A stretch of 64,000 nt of DNA from JAPLST01 sp964397565 (GCA_964397565.1 CAYNJC010000011.1:56250-120249); one strand, 5' to 3'; numbered from the stretch's first letter, positions 51,663 through 60,108 are shown. The notes: generated by a model from the letters alone, not told the origin. Numbers and translations are program-made.

Positions 51663-52655
51663 TCATCGTTGCTTCTCAAATGGATTGTACCCGAGTTTGC
51701 GCAATATGGACTCATGTTCGATCTTACCAGTGTAATCCTCCAGTTCGCCCGCGCTCTTTCCGGCTATGAGCCCATCATAAAACGCTTGGAAACGTACGTC
51801 AAGGTATGGATATGCGCTCTTTAGTTCAGTGAGAACAGGCGTGATTGTTGATAGGGCTTGTTTCGGCGCATACCATGATTCCGCCATGCATAACATATAC
51901 GTCAAGGACAGTTGTGCCTTGCGGCCAACATTTTGAAAGGAAGTGTTCTTAACGACACCAAGCAACGCGTCGGCCAAAGCAGGCATTTGCTGCTCGCACA
52001 CGCTGTTGGGCGCCATGTGATACAGGTCCAGCGCAAGCAATGTTACTGATCCGAGCGTTGAATAATATGTTCTACCTTCCATAGCGTTAAGCACTTCAGG
52101 GCGCAAGAGCACCAAGTACAGCGACGCAATCTGTTCGTAATCTTCGGCAACAGCAGTAATGCGTAACATGGGGTTTACTATTTCCAGCAGCCACGTTTTC
52201 TCGTCCCCGTCACCAGCAGCAATCTCTAGTATCCTCTGTGCAGCAACTGCCTTGATTAATGCATACTCGTCGCTACTTATGGATTTTGCCTCAAGACGGG
52301 TGTTGACAAAGTCGCGCATAAAGTCGGCGTACTCTGGAATACTGCACGAGAGAAGAAAATTCGTGTGCTGCGCTGTAAGTAGACGATTGGTATCATAGCT
52401 GAAGCGTGCATACTGTGCCCCCAGCGCCGCACTGAAGTCGTCCATGACCTTGAGCGCACTGTCTAACGCCGGCTCAATGCGGCGCGCTGCATGGCTTACA
52501 ACCGGCCCGTCACTTGGTACGGCGGCCTGCGTGCTTTCCGCACACGTCATCACCGTGGTACTGACGCTCGGCACCGCGGCGCCAGTTCGTTCATCGGGCC
52601 CGCAGCCAGTTAGGCACACACATGACACTGCCGCTGCACATAACATCGTTTTCAT
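51663..52655 (-). CDS. Helical lipoprotein (component B4)
   Basis: 330 residues. The start overlaps the MauE-like stop codon (ATGA) and has AAGGAG 5 nt upstream. MKTMLCAAAVSCVCLTGC is a lipoprotein signal with lipobox LTGC. A Thr/Ser/Pro-rich linker of about 45 residues leads to an all-helical domain (SALKVMDDFSAALGAQYARF, SDEYALIKAVAAQRILEIAA, LSLTYMLCMAESWYAPKQAL) resembling TPR/Sel1-type repeats without a clear signature. B proteins of the other sets share this layout. The function is unknown. Confidence 0.75.
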   Translation of the reverse strand: MKTMLCAAAVSCVCLTGCGPDERTGAAVPSVSTTVMTCAESTQAAVPSDGPVVSHAARRIEPALDSALKVMDDFSAALGAQYARFSYDTNRLLTAQHTNFLLSCSIPEYADFMRDFVNTRLEAKSISSDEYALIKAVAAQRILEIAAGDGDEKTWLLEIVNPMLRITAVAEDYEQIASLYLVLLRPEVLNAMEGRTYYSTLGSVTLLALDLYHMAPNSVCEQQMPALADALLGVVKNTSFQNVGRKAQLSLTYMLCMAESWYAPKQALSTITPVLTELKSAYPYLDVRFQAFYDGLIAGKSAGELEDYTGKIEHESILRKLGYNPFEKQR

Positions 52656-53086
52656 ACTTGCTCCTTCGCTTGCTCGGCGCCTGTTGAACACAGCGCCGCG
52701 ACACTGAATGTGACTAGAATGAGGTTTGTCACGATTGTCCGGTAGCCAATTGGCGGCGACCACCTTCCGAAACAACCACACGTTATATCCAGACCAAGCA
52801 CCTTGACTTTGATTTGCAGCACGGTGAATGCGACCAGCAGAAACAACATTGCGTACAAACTGATGGTCCGTAAGCGCCGCGTACACACCAAGCCGGCCAG
52901 TGCAAGTTCCAGAACCGGCAACCCCACCATGACGCTCTTCATTTGCACCGCGCTCAGTGCAACTGGATAGCTCCGCAGTGCGCGTTCGAAGGCATGATTC
53001 CATATTACTTTGGTCGCGCCAGAGAAGAAGAACATCGCCGCAAGCATGTAGATACCTACTATGATTATTCGCGTCCAAGACCTCAT
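52652..53086 (-). CDS. MauE/DoxX-like redox-associated membrane protein
   Basis: 144 residues with four helices. The ATG at 53086 has AAAGGA 8 nt upstream. FFFSGATKVIWNHAFERALR near residue 22 is the usual opening of MauE/DoxX proteins, and VLGLDITCGCFGRWSPP near residue 100 holds the CxC typical of MauE relatives. MauE is needed for disulfide formation in the small subunit of methylamine dehydrogenase. Relatives often accompany small Cys-rich exported proteins. Here it is followed by a lipoprotein and a nine-Cys exported peptide. Confidence 0.82.
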   Translation of the reverse strand: MRSWTRIIIVGIYMLAAMFFFSGATKVIWNHAFERALRSYPVALSAVQMKSVMVGLPVLELALAGLVCTRRLRTISLYAMLFLLVAFTVLQIKVKVLGLDITCGCFGRWSPPIGYRTIVTNLILVTFSVAALCSTGAEQAKEQV

Positions 53087-53088
53087 CT

Positions 53089-53277
53089 TCACATTCCTTT
53101 AATCACCCTAACTTGGTTCATTATAAACGCAATCGCCGCCACGTTCTGCTGGACGGCCGGAATGTTCTTCGCCGTCACGTCGAGCGTGGCGATGTAGTTT
53201 GCGCGCTGCGCCGGCGTCATCGTCGGCACGCTCATCTGCAAATCCATCAACAGCCATTCCTGCTCAGTTCGGTACAT
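53089..53277 (-). CDS. C-terminal remnant of component A (A4')
   Basis: 62 residues. It matches the last 55 residues of the 401-residue protein encoded at 54982-56187 almost fully (EWLLMDLQMSVPTMT identical, NVAAIAF identical). It is 2 bp from the MauE-like start. It may be translated as a small protein (ATG with AAAGG 10 nt upstream) or be a pseudogene remnant after loss of the rest. Confidence 0.5.
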   Translation of the reverse strand: MYRTEQEWLLMDLQMSVPTMTPAQRANYIATLDVTAKNIPAVQQNVAAIAFIMNQVRVIKGM

Positions 53278-53325
53278 GATACTTATACCTTTAGTTATCC
53301 ATCCAGTTATACCTGAATATATGTT

Positions 53326-53610
53326 AAATCGCCGCCAACGCGAGTGCCGACACTGTGCCGGCGAGCCGCGCATTGTCTGGCCGGCAGGCATGACACCGGT
53401 CGAAGATGTACCGCAGCGTGCTGCTGAGCATGCCGGCGACGAACAACGCCCGGCCGCTCCTGCCCAGCCACAGCAGCGCCGTGCAGAACGGCAGTGAGCC
53501 GATAAACGCCGCCGAACTATCCGGTCCGGCATACACCAGCCGCAGCAGGAGGGCCAGCGCCGCCAGCGCCAGCCCTCCCTATGCCAGCTTCAGCCCGCCT
53601 TGGGCACACA
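53326..53610 (-). pseudogene. Decayed N-terminal copy of component M
   Basis: Reads in frame with the start of the 51.2 kb protein: QGGLKLA-stop-GGLALAALALLLRLVY, then FVAGMLSSTLRYIFDRCHAC. There is a TAG where the intact gene has TAC, no start codon, and the copy ends abruptly after about 90 codons next to the A4' remnant. Confidence 0.8.
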
Positions 53611-53656
53611 GCCAAGTTGACAAAATCCCCTTATGGCATCCCTAACGCGCGCGATC

Positions 53657-53935
53657 TTAGATATTTGTGCAATGCCCCGCGCACGTTGAACTACAGCAGT
53701 TACCAGCACATTTCCAAGTGTAACCCGTATCTGTAGCCCATTTGCACTCGTGGTCTTTCTTGTTCGAGGAGGTGTTCCATTCTGTGTAAGATCCGAGCAG
53801 CCCACCCGTGAAGTTATAGTGGCTGCACGTGACGCTTTTGCCTCCGCCACATGCCTCACATCTGAGCGCAATACAGGTGCACAGGATTGTGACTGCAACC
53901 AGCACGTAAGATACTGTAATAACCGACGTCTTCAT
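53657..53935 (-). CDS. Small exported protein with nine mature cysteines (component C3)
   Basis: 92 residues. GGAG lies 8 nt before the ATG. A signal peptide (VSYVLVAVTILCTCIALR) is followed by CEACGGGKSVTC, a Gly/Ser/Thr-rich middle and a Cys-dense end (KCAGNCCSSTCAGHC). The mature part has nine cysteines, the same number as C4, although the sequences differ. It follows the lipoprotein gene by 23 bp. The family is not recognised; small Cys-rich secreted peptide or structural surface subunit are both possible. Confidence 0.7.
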   Translation of the reverse strand: MKTSVITVSYVLVAVTILCTCIALRCEACGGGKSVTCSHYNFTGGLLGSYTEWNTSSNKKDHECKWATDTGYTWKCAGNCCSSTCAGHCTNI

Positions 53936-53958
53936 CTGTGTTCTCCGATTCGTTTTGG

Positions 53959-54933
53959 TTAAGGAGTCAATCGATTTGCTGCATCCTTCTTGCTTTGATA
54001 GTTCCGTTTCCAGTAATCTACTATCTCTGCTTTCATATCATCTTTGTAGATTGAGCGAAGCCGATCTATAGGTATCTGCTCCAAGAGCGTCGGCAGGTAC
54101 TTGTCCCTTGTGCTTGTCGGAGTCTTGACGTATACCAAGGCGTTGAACAACCCTAAGTTTCTGTTGAGTCTTGATATCTCAGAAGCACCAGCCCATCGGC
54201 GCTGGATGCGTGCTGCTTCCCTAAGATAGGCTTCCTCACTGCGCAAAGCCGCAAGCAGTGCCAGCTCATCATCAAGCCGGCCCAACATATTCTGCATACC
54301 ATCATCACACTGCGTGACAGACTGCTCCCCTTGATCGTCTTGAATGAGTTGCAGTCTCAGCAAATCCATTTTGCGTGAGTACTCATCAACGTCAATCAGT
54401 CTCAGGTAGTCATTCATCAGAGTGATAAGCGCCCAGTAACGGATTTCGGGATATGGTGATTCACGCCAAAGACGAGATAGAACATATTCGAACCGCCAGT
54501 AGTACTTGTTTGTAACTACGTCACCGTCTGGTTGCAGTCGTGTTTGCATGTGATACGTGTTTCGCAAGATCTCGTGTGACGCGCTTGCGTCGCTCATTAC
54601 AGCATCAAGAATATTGCTCAAGGCCTCCATGCTCAAGTCTGGCCTGTCATGGATGAGCGCCTCCCTCTCCTCGCTCTGGAGCACCGCCAAGGATCGTGCA
54701 AAGACCTCTGCTGATTGCATGGTCGATTTCCAAACGGCATCGCTTGCTGTCTTTGGCTGCACGGACGCGTGAAAGTGACTACTAGTAATGCCTTGCGTTC
54801 TTGTTTTGGCATCTGCCGGCACTGTAAGGCGTGCAGAGGTTTGCTGGGTGTGACGCCACGAAGGGCAAAGAAACAGAAAATAGCCGCACCCAGCGAGGAT
54901 ACAAGCACATATGATCAGATGTGCGGCTTTCAT
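53959..54933 (-). CDS. Helical lipoprotein or membrane-anchored protein (component B3)
   Basis: 324 residues from the ATG at 54933. MKAAHLIICACILAGCGYF has a lipobox-like LAGC, though more hydrophobic residues follow, so it may be a simple membrane anchor. A linker leads to a helical domain (SAEVFARSLAVLQSEEREAL, IRYWALITLMNDYLRLID, LDDELALLAALRSEEAYLRE). The layout equals the other B proteins. The neighbours are the A3 gene upstream and C3 downstream. The function is unknown. Confidence 0.7.
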   Translation of the reverse strand: MKAAHLIICACILAGCGYFLFLCPSWRHTQQTSARLTVPADAKTRTQGITSSHFHASVQPKTASDAVWKSTMQSAEVFARSLAVLQSEEREALIHDRPDLSMEALSNILDAVMSDASASHEILRNTYHMQTRLQPDGDVVTNKYYWRFEYVLSRLWRESPYPEIRYWALITLMNDYLRLIDVDEYSRKMDLLRLQLIQDDQGEQSVTQCDDGMQNMLGRLDDELALLAALRSEEAYLREAARIQRRWAGASEISRLNRNLGLFNALVYVKTPTSTRDKYLPTLLEQIPIDRLRSIYKDDMKAEIVDYWKRNYQSKKDAANRLTP

Positions 54934-54981
54934 GGGACACACTCTCTGACGTTGAAATACGATATTGGAACCATAGTGACC

Positions 54982-56187
54982 TCACTGAATCATGCGTAAT
55001 TGGTTCATCACGAATGCAATTGCCGCGACATTCTGCTGAATGGCCGGGATGCTTTTGACAACCGCGTCGAGCGTGGCGATGTAGCGTTGGCGCTGCGGAG
55101 CCGTCATGGTCGGCACGCTCATCTGCAAATCCATCAACAGCCATTCTTTTTCGACAAAGCGCGGAATGATGCCGTGAATTGTCAAGCCTTCCAGCCAAAG
55201 GTCTATCGCCTCGGATTGCTTGGCTGGTGTGCATTGCGCCCAGAGCACCTGACCAAGTGTATGGTACAACCGGCGCTGCGGTTGCGGATATACAGCGAAC
55301 ACGGCGCGACACAGCTTTTCGGCTTCCCGCAACAGTGGATTCGCCACGCCGTTCGTCAGCACATACTGCGATGTCTCATAAATCTCCACTTTGTTCGGCG
55401 CGGCGCGGCGGTACAAGAACTCGGCGCGCCAGCAGTTGTACTCGCTCAGCAGCTTGGGACAGTTCGGCGTCAGTTGCCAGGCCAGGTCCCAATAGCGCTC
55501 GGCGATCTTCTCTTGGTCAAGATGCGCATGACTCCGCGCCAGGCCGCGCACAATGGAAACGACCCATTGCACATTATAGGGTTGATTAGTGCTTGAAACT
55601 TGAAACTCGAAACTTGATACTTGGGTTTGGAGATTGGACACGAGTTTCGAGTTTCCAGTTTCAAGTTTCGGATTCTGCACTCCGCGCCGCACCGGCTGCA
55701 CCCAACCCGGCACGGTACTTTCTTCTTCGTGTCTTGGCTGGCGTTTGCTAGTCCCGCCCTGCGGCGTGGATGCCTTCGTGGCCATATCTTGTTCCCAAGG
55801 GAAGGCGTACGGCCGCGTCTTCTCATGCAGGTACGCCAGCGCCTTCTCATACTCGGGAATGGCCAAGCCCCACCACTCAGCCTTCTCCTTGTAGCGCGCG
55901 ATCCAGAATTGAAATACAGCTTTGGCCGGATAGCCGTCGCCGGGCTCAAGCTCGGTTTGAAAGCGCTCCGGCCAGTTGGTGTACATCTGCTGGATGATGC
56001 CGATGGCTTCGAGCTTGTCCTCATCCACCAGCGCCGGAATCTGCCGCCAGATCTCAAGCACGCGCTGGTAACACGCGTCGAACGAATCGCGCGGGTATGT
56101 CGCCGGCGCAACCCGGGCGATCAGAGACAATGCCATGACAAGCGTAAATGATGATATAAAGGTACCCCAAGGCATGTGAATCACCAT
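54982..56187 (-). CDS. Exported TPR-like helical protein (component A3) with repeat-derived insert
   Basis: 401 residues. The ATG at 56187 overlaps the C2 stop region; an ATG four codons later is an alternative. A signal peptide ends near ARVAPA. Helical repeats follow (KLEAIGIIQQMYTNWPERFQ, AIPEYEKALAYLHEKTRPYA, IAERYWDLAWQLTPNCPKLL). Residues about 170-200 are encoded by heptamer repeats (KLETGNSKLVSNL, QVSSFEFQVSS). The last 55 residues, with SVPTMTAPQRQRYIATLDAV and QNVAAIAFVMNQLR, recur in the A4' remnant. The function is unknown; TPR-like exported proteins usually mediate protein contacts. Confidence 0.75.
   Translation of the reverse strand: MVIHMPWGTFISSFTLVMALSLIARVAPATYPRDSFDACYQRVLEIWRQIPALVDEDKLEAIGIIQQMYTNWPERFQTELEPGDGYPAKAVFQFWIARYKEKAEWWGLAIPEYEKALAYLHEKTRPYAFPWEQDMATKASTPQGGTSKRQPRHEEESTVPGWVQPVRRGVQNPKLETGNSKLVSNLQTQVSSFEFQVSSTNQPYNVQWVVSIVRGLARSHAHLDQEKIAERYWDLAWQLTPNCPKLLSEYNCWRAEFLYRRAAPNKVEIYETSQYVLTNGVANPLLREAEKLCRAVFAVYPQPQRRLYHTLGQVLWAQCTPAKQSEAIDLWLEGLTIHGIIPRFVEKEWLLMDLQMSVPTMTAPQRQRYIATLDAVVKSIPAIQQNVAAIAFVMNQLRMIQ
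55592..55671. repeat. Heptamer arrays in inverted orientation inside the A3 gene
   Basis: GAAACTT-type units (about four) are followed after a short spacer by GAGTTTC/CAAGTTT-type units in the opposite sense. They can pair as a hairpin. The whole insert stays in frame. Confidence 0.7.
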
Positions 56188-56579
56188 TCCGTTGTCAGTG
56201 TGTCATCATCGTAATAGTCGTTCCAATCTCCTCTGACATACAAGTCGACATCCACATTGCTGTCTTTGCTGCATCCTTCCTGAGTATATGTGTTCATTGA
56301 TTTGGCCGCACTGACCTTGATTGGCGATTCAGTTGAGCTGAAGCTTGTATCGCTGGCAGACGCCCAGGCATTATTGACATACTTGAGTGCCTGAACACAT
56401 CTGCTAGCTCCCAAATAGGTGTATCCTATTCCGTGGTCAATTCTTGGATTCCCAACACGCTCTAACTTGAATATATCTCGGTTCTTGCTGCATGCATACG
56501 CGTCATGCAATCCTAGTGTGAGAAGCACAACAACCATAGAGGTTGCACCAACAACTGTGAGAGTGAGTTTTGTTTTCAT
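56181..56579 (-). CDS. Small exported protein (component C2)
   Basis: 132 residues. The ATG overlaps the B2 stop codon (ATGA). A signal peptide (TLTVVGATSMVVVLLTLGLH) ends at DAYA, and the mature chain begins with Cys. It has three cysteines in total and a very acidic Tyr/Asp-rich end (DLYVRGDWNDYYDDDTL). It is not recognised. It is followed directly by A3 with overlap, so sets 2 and 3 are joined. Confidence 0.7.
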   Translation of the reverse strand: MKTKLTLTVVGATSMVVVLLTLGLHDAYACSKNRDIFKLERVGNPRIDHGIGYTYLGASRCVQALKYVNNAWASASDTSFSSTESPIKVSAAKSMNTYTQEGCSKDSNVDVDLYVRGDWNDYYDDDTLTTEW

Positions 56580-57553
56580 TGTTTTTTTCCTGATGAGGTT
56601 ATTGAACGTGAGATGGCCAATTGTGAGCGGCCTTGAGGTATAAATACATTGCGTGTCTGCTCTATGAGTTGGCGATGACGAGTGTCTGGCTCATTTGCCA
56701 AGAGTGTATTGCATATCAATTCAGCCCTATCAGGATCAACAAACGCCAGCATTGTTGCCAACTGGAGCTTGGCAAAGACGGCATTATCGTGGTTGTTATC
56801 AATGGTCTCACTATAGTTGGCAAAAGTATTATATTGTTGTTCCGCCAAGTCATATTGCTGCAAGCGCTGATACACATAGGCGAGGTAGAATGCCGTGTTA
56901 GCGGCGTTGACCTTTGACAAGCCGCGTTCAACACGATCCAGAACGACTTGGTAAAATCCAATCGCCTCCTTGAAATATGTCGCACGCAGGTCGGCGTCTC
57001 TTTCATTGTTTGCAAGCTTTTCGTAAGCAACACCTGTTAGGAAACACAGCCTATTAAACGCACCCGGATCTGTCTCACGCTGCATAGCGTTTGTGCAGAG
57101 GTTAAGAGCAGCAGAAACTGAACCTTTGTTTTTCATTATGAGATCATGGGCGATGTTGGCAATCTGCTCTTGCGGCAAATGTTCCACAGCATCCATCAAC
57201 TCATGTGCTTCCGGGATGTGACCCTGGCGCAAATCTTTTAAGGTGTTCAATGCTTTACCGAAGTCTTCACTCATGGCCACCACACGATTGGCCCCATAGT
57301 CAGAGTTTGTCGTACTTTGTCTTACTTGGGGTTCTATGCATGACGAAGTGCTCGATGTCACATTAACATCCTTGGATATGCCCGAGAGACTATTTGTTAT
57401 CGTAATGGTGTCAGTCTCAATCTTCCTATGGCAACTCAGCAAAGAAAAACAAATGATGCCAAGCACAATTACCAAAGCACCAGCGTCATAGTGCCGGGCA
57501 GGACGTGAACAACCCCTCAGTTTGACAATCTGAGTATTCTTAATCAGCAGCAT
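56576..57553 (-). CDS. Helical lipoprotein (component B2)
   Basis: 325 residues from the ATG at 57553. A long n-region precedes AGALVIVLGIICFSLLSC with lipobox LLSC. A Ser/Thr-rich linker leads to TPR-type helices (ATYFKEAIGFYQVVLDRVER, NTAFYLAYVYQRLQQYDLAE, FAKLQLATMLAFVDPDRAEL), the clearest TPR-like pattern among the B proteins. It is translationally coupled to C2. The function is unknown. Confidence 0.75.
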   Translation of the reverse strand: MLLIKNTQIVKLRGCSRPARHYDAGALVIVLGIICFSLLSCHRKIETDTITITNSLSGISKDVNVTSSTSSCIEPQVRQSTTNSDYGANRVVAMSEDFGKALNTLKDLRQGHIPEAHELMDAVEHLPQEQIANIAHDLIMKNKGSVSAALNLCTNAMQRETDPGAFNRLCFLTGVAYEKLANNERDADLRATYFKEAIGFYQVVLDRVERGLSKVNAANTAFYLAYVYQRLQQYDLAEQQYNTFANYSETIDNNHDNAVFAKLQLATMLAFVDPDRAELICNTLLANEPDTRHRQLIEQTRNVFIPQGRSQLAISRSITSSGKKQ

Positions 57554-57594
57554 TGGATTCTCTCGTGTTTGTTGAGTGCATAGGGTGGACCACA

Positions 57595-59583
57595 TCATTC
57601 AATAGCATTCGTCACTGCATTAGTTGTTAGTGCTGGGTTCAGCAGTTTGTCCAATTCCTTGCAGCGGGCGTCAATCTTGGTGACTCTATCTTGTGTGCGT
57701 GGACTGGGATGCGTGCGGAATTGGTCGGCGCGGCGCTGCAGCGTGTCGCGATATAGCCGCAAACTGTCGGTGTCGAGTTTGTCGCGGTATTTCTCGATGC
57801 GCTCGGCCGCGCACGGCTCCGCGATCTGTGTGAGGTACGGCCAGTTCTCGTTCTGCATGCGGTTGCACCAGATGCGCGTCCAAGCGGCGTAATCGCCGGC
57901 GTGCAGGGCATACCACGGATTGCTATATTGACTAACGGCTTGCCGCCAGAGATTTGAGAGTGCGCTAACGTCATGCGCACGCTCGGCCGCGCGCACGTCA
58001 AGCTCGAACTGCACCCGTCTGTCATCGGCGAACTGCAGCCATTGTGCGATCTCGGCCACATTGCGCGTTGTCGCCGGAAAGCGCGCTGCCACGCGCCGCA
58101 CTGCTTCCTGATACGCGCGTATCTCGTCTTCGCTGGCGAAGGCAAACCACTCGTACACTTCGCGCGGAATGTCCTGCGCGCAGGAGTAGAACTCGATTGG
58201 TTGCATGTTCTTCAGGCCGCGTGTCCACCATTCAAACGCTGAATGGTAGTCGCCCAGCAAGGCGAACATGCGGCCGCAGGCCGCGTAGGTTATGGCTTGA
58301 TAGTACGGGCAGTCGGTCAGGAGCTTGGCATACGCATCGGCGGCGCCTTTGAGGTTGCCCTCGCCTTGGATGCCCTTGGCCATGGACTCGCGGACAATAA
58401 TCATCTCGGGCGGCAGTCCAGGGTGCAGTGCGACAGCAAGTTCCGTGAACTCTTTGCCTTGGCCCGGGACATGCTCCGGCAACATGGACAAATCCCACAA
58501 CAAAAGGGCATAGCGGCGGGCGTTGCCGCCGCCACTGCCTTCCAGCATGCGCTTGCGCGCGCGCATGCCGTAGTTGTACGCGAGCATCAGATTGGTCTCT
58601 TGCGCACCAGATTGACGATACACGCGACAGAACCCAGCTTCGAGGAGAAATTGCCCAGAGCAGCCGTCGCGCTGAAACTCACGCAGGTCTTTCTCGCCAA
58701 AGCGTTGCTCGATGTGCTTCAACAGTGCCAATACACGTTGACAAAAGCCATGGTTTCGCTGATGTTCCGCGCGGTTGAACAGGGCTGGCAGCGAATCGCC
58801 GGCCGCGGCGCCCCAGAGGACTTTGCCCTGCATCATCAAGTCCCACTCGCCAACGATGTTGGTGGCAACGTGCGTGGTGATGCGCAGCGCGCCGTCTGCC
58901 GTGGTATTGGTGTAGGCCGTGACAATGACGTTGGTCTCGTCCGCGCGGACTGGTGTGGCCAAGAAGAGCAGGGCAACGGCGATAGCTGGAGCGATGCAGC
59001 TACGGGTAAATCCCCCGGCGCATGCGGCATGCGCCACCCTCCCGCCGCATGGCGGGACGGCCCAAGCGCCGCCAGGGGGACGGCAGCGGCGGATAAATCC
59101 CTCGGCCCAATCTCCTCCCGCCATTTGGCGGGATAAAGGGAGTGCCCCGGCTTGGCGGGGGGAGGGATTCTTGGAAAGGGGGACGGCAGCGACGGATAAA
59201 TCCCCCCCGCGCAAAATGTGCGGCACCCCCATCTCCCTTTCGTAAAGGGAGTACCCCGGCTTGGCGGGGGGAGGGATTTTGTGAAAAGGGGGACGGCAGC
59301 GACGGATAAATCCCCCGGCGCATGCGGCATGCGCCACCCTGCCGCCGCATGGCGGGACGGCCCAAGCGCCGCCAGGGGGACAGAAGCGGCTGAAAAATCC
59401 CCCAACCCCCTTTTGTAAAGGGGGACATGTGCAGCATTCGCGGCGCGGAAGCCGCTCCCACGTTTTGTGTTGTCCCATGCTGAGCGCAGGTGTGATTCCG
59501 ACATGCAGTTGCAGATGGCCATCAATGCTGCCGCAGGGCAGTCGATCTCTCCTTCTCTTATTACCTACGCAACAACAATTCAT
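57595..59583 (-). CDS. Exported TPR-like protein (component A2) with repeats inserted in its signal peptide
   Basis: 662 residues. The ATG at 59583 has a strong AAAGGAG (59592-59598) 8 nt upstream. The first residues MNCCCVGNKRRR look like the n-region of a signal peptide, but its hydrophobic core and cleavage site (CIAPAIAVALLFLATPVRA) come only after about 150 residues encoded by palindromic repeats. The mature part has helical repeats (AADAYAKLLTDCPYYQAIT, YHSAFEWWTRGLKNMQP) and shares the TTRNVAEIAQWLQ motif with A3's QQNVAAIAFVMNQL. Export may be impaired, or initiation may occur inside the repeat (ATG at 59124). Confidence 0.7.
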   Translation of the reverse strand: MNCCCVGNKRRRDRLPCGSIDGHLQLHVGITPALSMGQHKTWERLPRRECCTCPPLQKGVGGFFSRFCPPGGAWAVPPCGGRVAHAACAGGFIRRCRPPFHKIPPPAKPGYSLYEREMGVPHILRGGDLSVAAVPLSKNPSPRQAGALPLSRQMAGGDWAEGFIRRCRPPGGAWAVPPCGGRVAHAACAGGFTRSCIAPAIAVALLFLATPVRADETNVIVTAYTNTTADGALRITTHVATNIVGEWDLMMQGKVLWGAAAGDSLPALFNRAEHQRNHGFCQRVLALLKHIEQRFGEKDLREFQRDGCSGQFLLEAGFCRVYRQSGAQETNLMLAYNYGMRARKRMLEGSGGGNARRYALLLWDLSMLPEHVPGQGKEFTELAVALHPGLPPEMIIVRESMAKGIQGEGNLKGAADAYAKLLTDCPYYQAITYAACGRMFALLGDYHSAFEWWTRGLKNMQPIEFYSCAQDIPREVYEWFAFASEDEIRAYQEAVRRVAARFPATTRNVAEIAQWLQFADDRRVQFELDVRAAERAHDVSALSNLWRQAVSQYSNPWYALHAGDYAAWTRIWCNRMQNENWPYLTQIAEPCAAERIEKYRDKLDTDSLRLYRDTLQRRADQFRTHPSPRTQDRVTKIDARCKELDKLLNPALTTNAVTNAIE
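59004..59462. repeat. Cluster of palindromic repeats inside the A2 gene
   Basis: Two near-identical 86-bp copies lie exactly 300 bp apart (59004-59089 and 59304-59389). Between them are two copies of an element with GGGAGTRCCCCGGCTTGGCG followed by GGGGGACGGCAGCGACGGAT (about 59139 and 59248). A GCATTCGCGGCGCGGAAGCC element ends the cluster. Confidence 0.8.
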
Positions 59584-59751
59584 TGCTAAATCTCCTTTGT
59601 TAATGTCTTCATGTCATGCTCTGAAAAGCACGTTCCCGCAGTGCACCAAAGCTTCGTGAACAAACCGGATTTGCAGACGCCGCGATGCCACAGCGCGAGT
59701 AAGAGAAGCCATCATCTCCCCGAGTCGAAATTCCCTAAATGTCATATGTGA

Positions 59752-60108
59752 CTATTGGCCTGTATATTTCGTCTCAATGGGATGATTCGGGATGGAACCC
59801 CAATGTTGCATTGTTCCCTCAAAGTCGGGCAGTTCAACCACTGTATTCGTAGGAACATAAAAAGCGTCAGTTATCTCTTCCTTCTTGTCTGTGTAAGTCT
59901 TGTCTATCATTCCTCCACTGGCATTACGCTTATACTTGTACTCTTCTTGTCCGTACGTCACATTTGCTTGGCCAGTGCCCACCGGAAATGTCTTTGGTTC
60001 CATTGGGTATTTCATTGTTGCGTATTCCCATGTGCCGCAACAGAGTACAATATTATGAGAGAACGCGAGCAATACACATGCGACTAGTGAAAGGTTGAAT
60101 GGTTTCAT
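59752..60108 (-). CDS. Small exported protein (component C1)
   Basis: 118 residues. AAGGAG lies 5 nt before the ATG. A signal peptide (SLVACVLLAFSHNIVLC) leads to a mature chain starting near CCGTWEYATMKYP, with only these two or three cysteines and many Thr, Tyr, Lys and Glu residues. It follows the B1 lipoprotein gene by 44 bp. I recognise no family. A gap of about 170 bp without features separates it from A2. Confidence 0.7.
   Translation of the reverse strand: MKPFNLSLVACVLLAFSHNIVLCCGTWEYATMKYPMEPKTFPVGTGQANVTYGQEEYKYKRNASGGMIDKTYTDKKEEITDAFYVPTNTVVELPDFEGTMQHWGSIPNHPIETKYTGQ

Noticed and set aside
59004..59462. Insertion sequence
   Set aside because: No transposase and no target-site duplication. 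The cluster is made of short non-coding palindromic units.
58836..59525. Alternative open frame through the repeat cluster in A2
   Set aside because: Open only because the repeats lack stops in several frames. The frame with a strong ribosome-binding site that leads into the signal peptide core is preferred.
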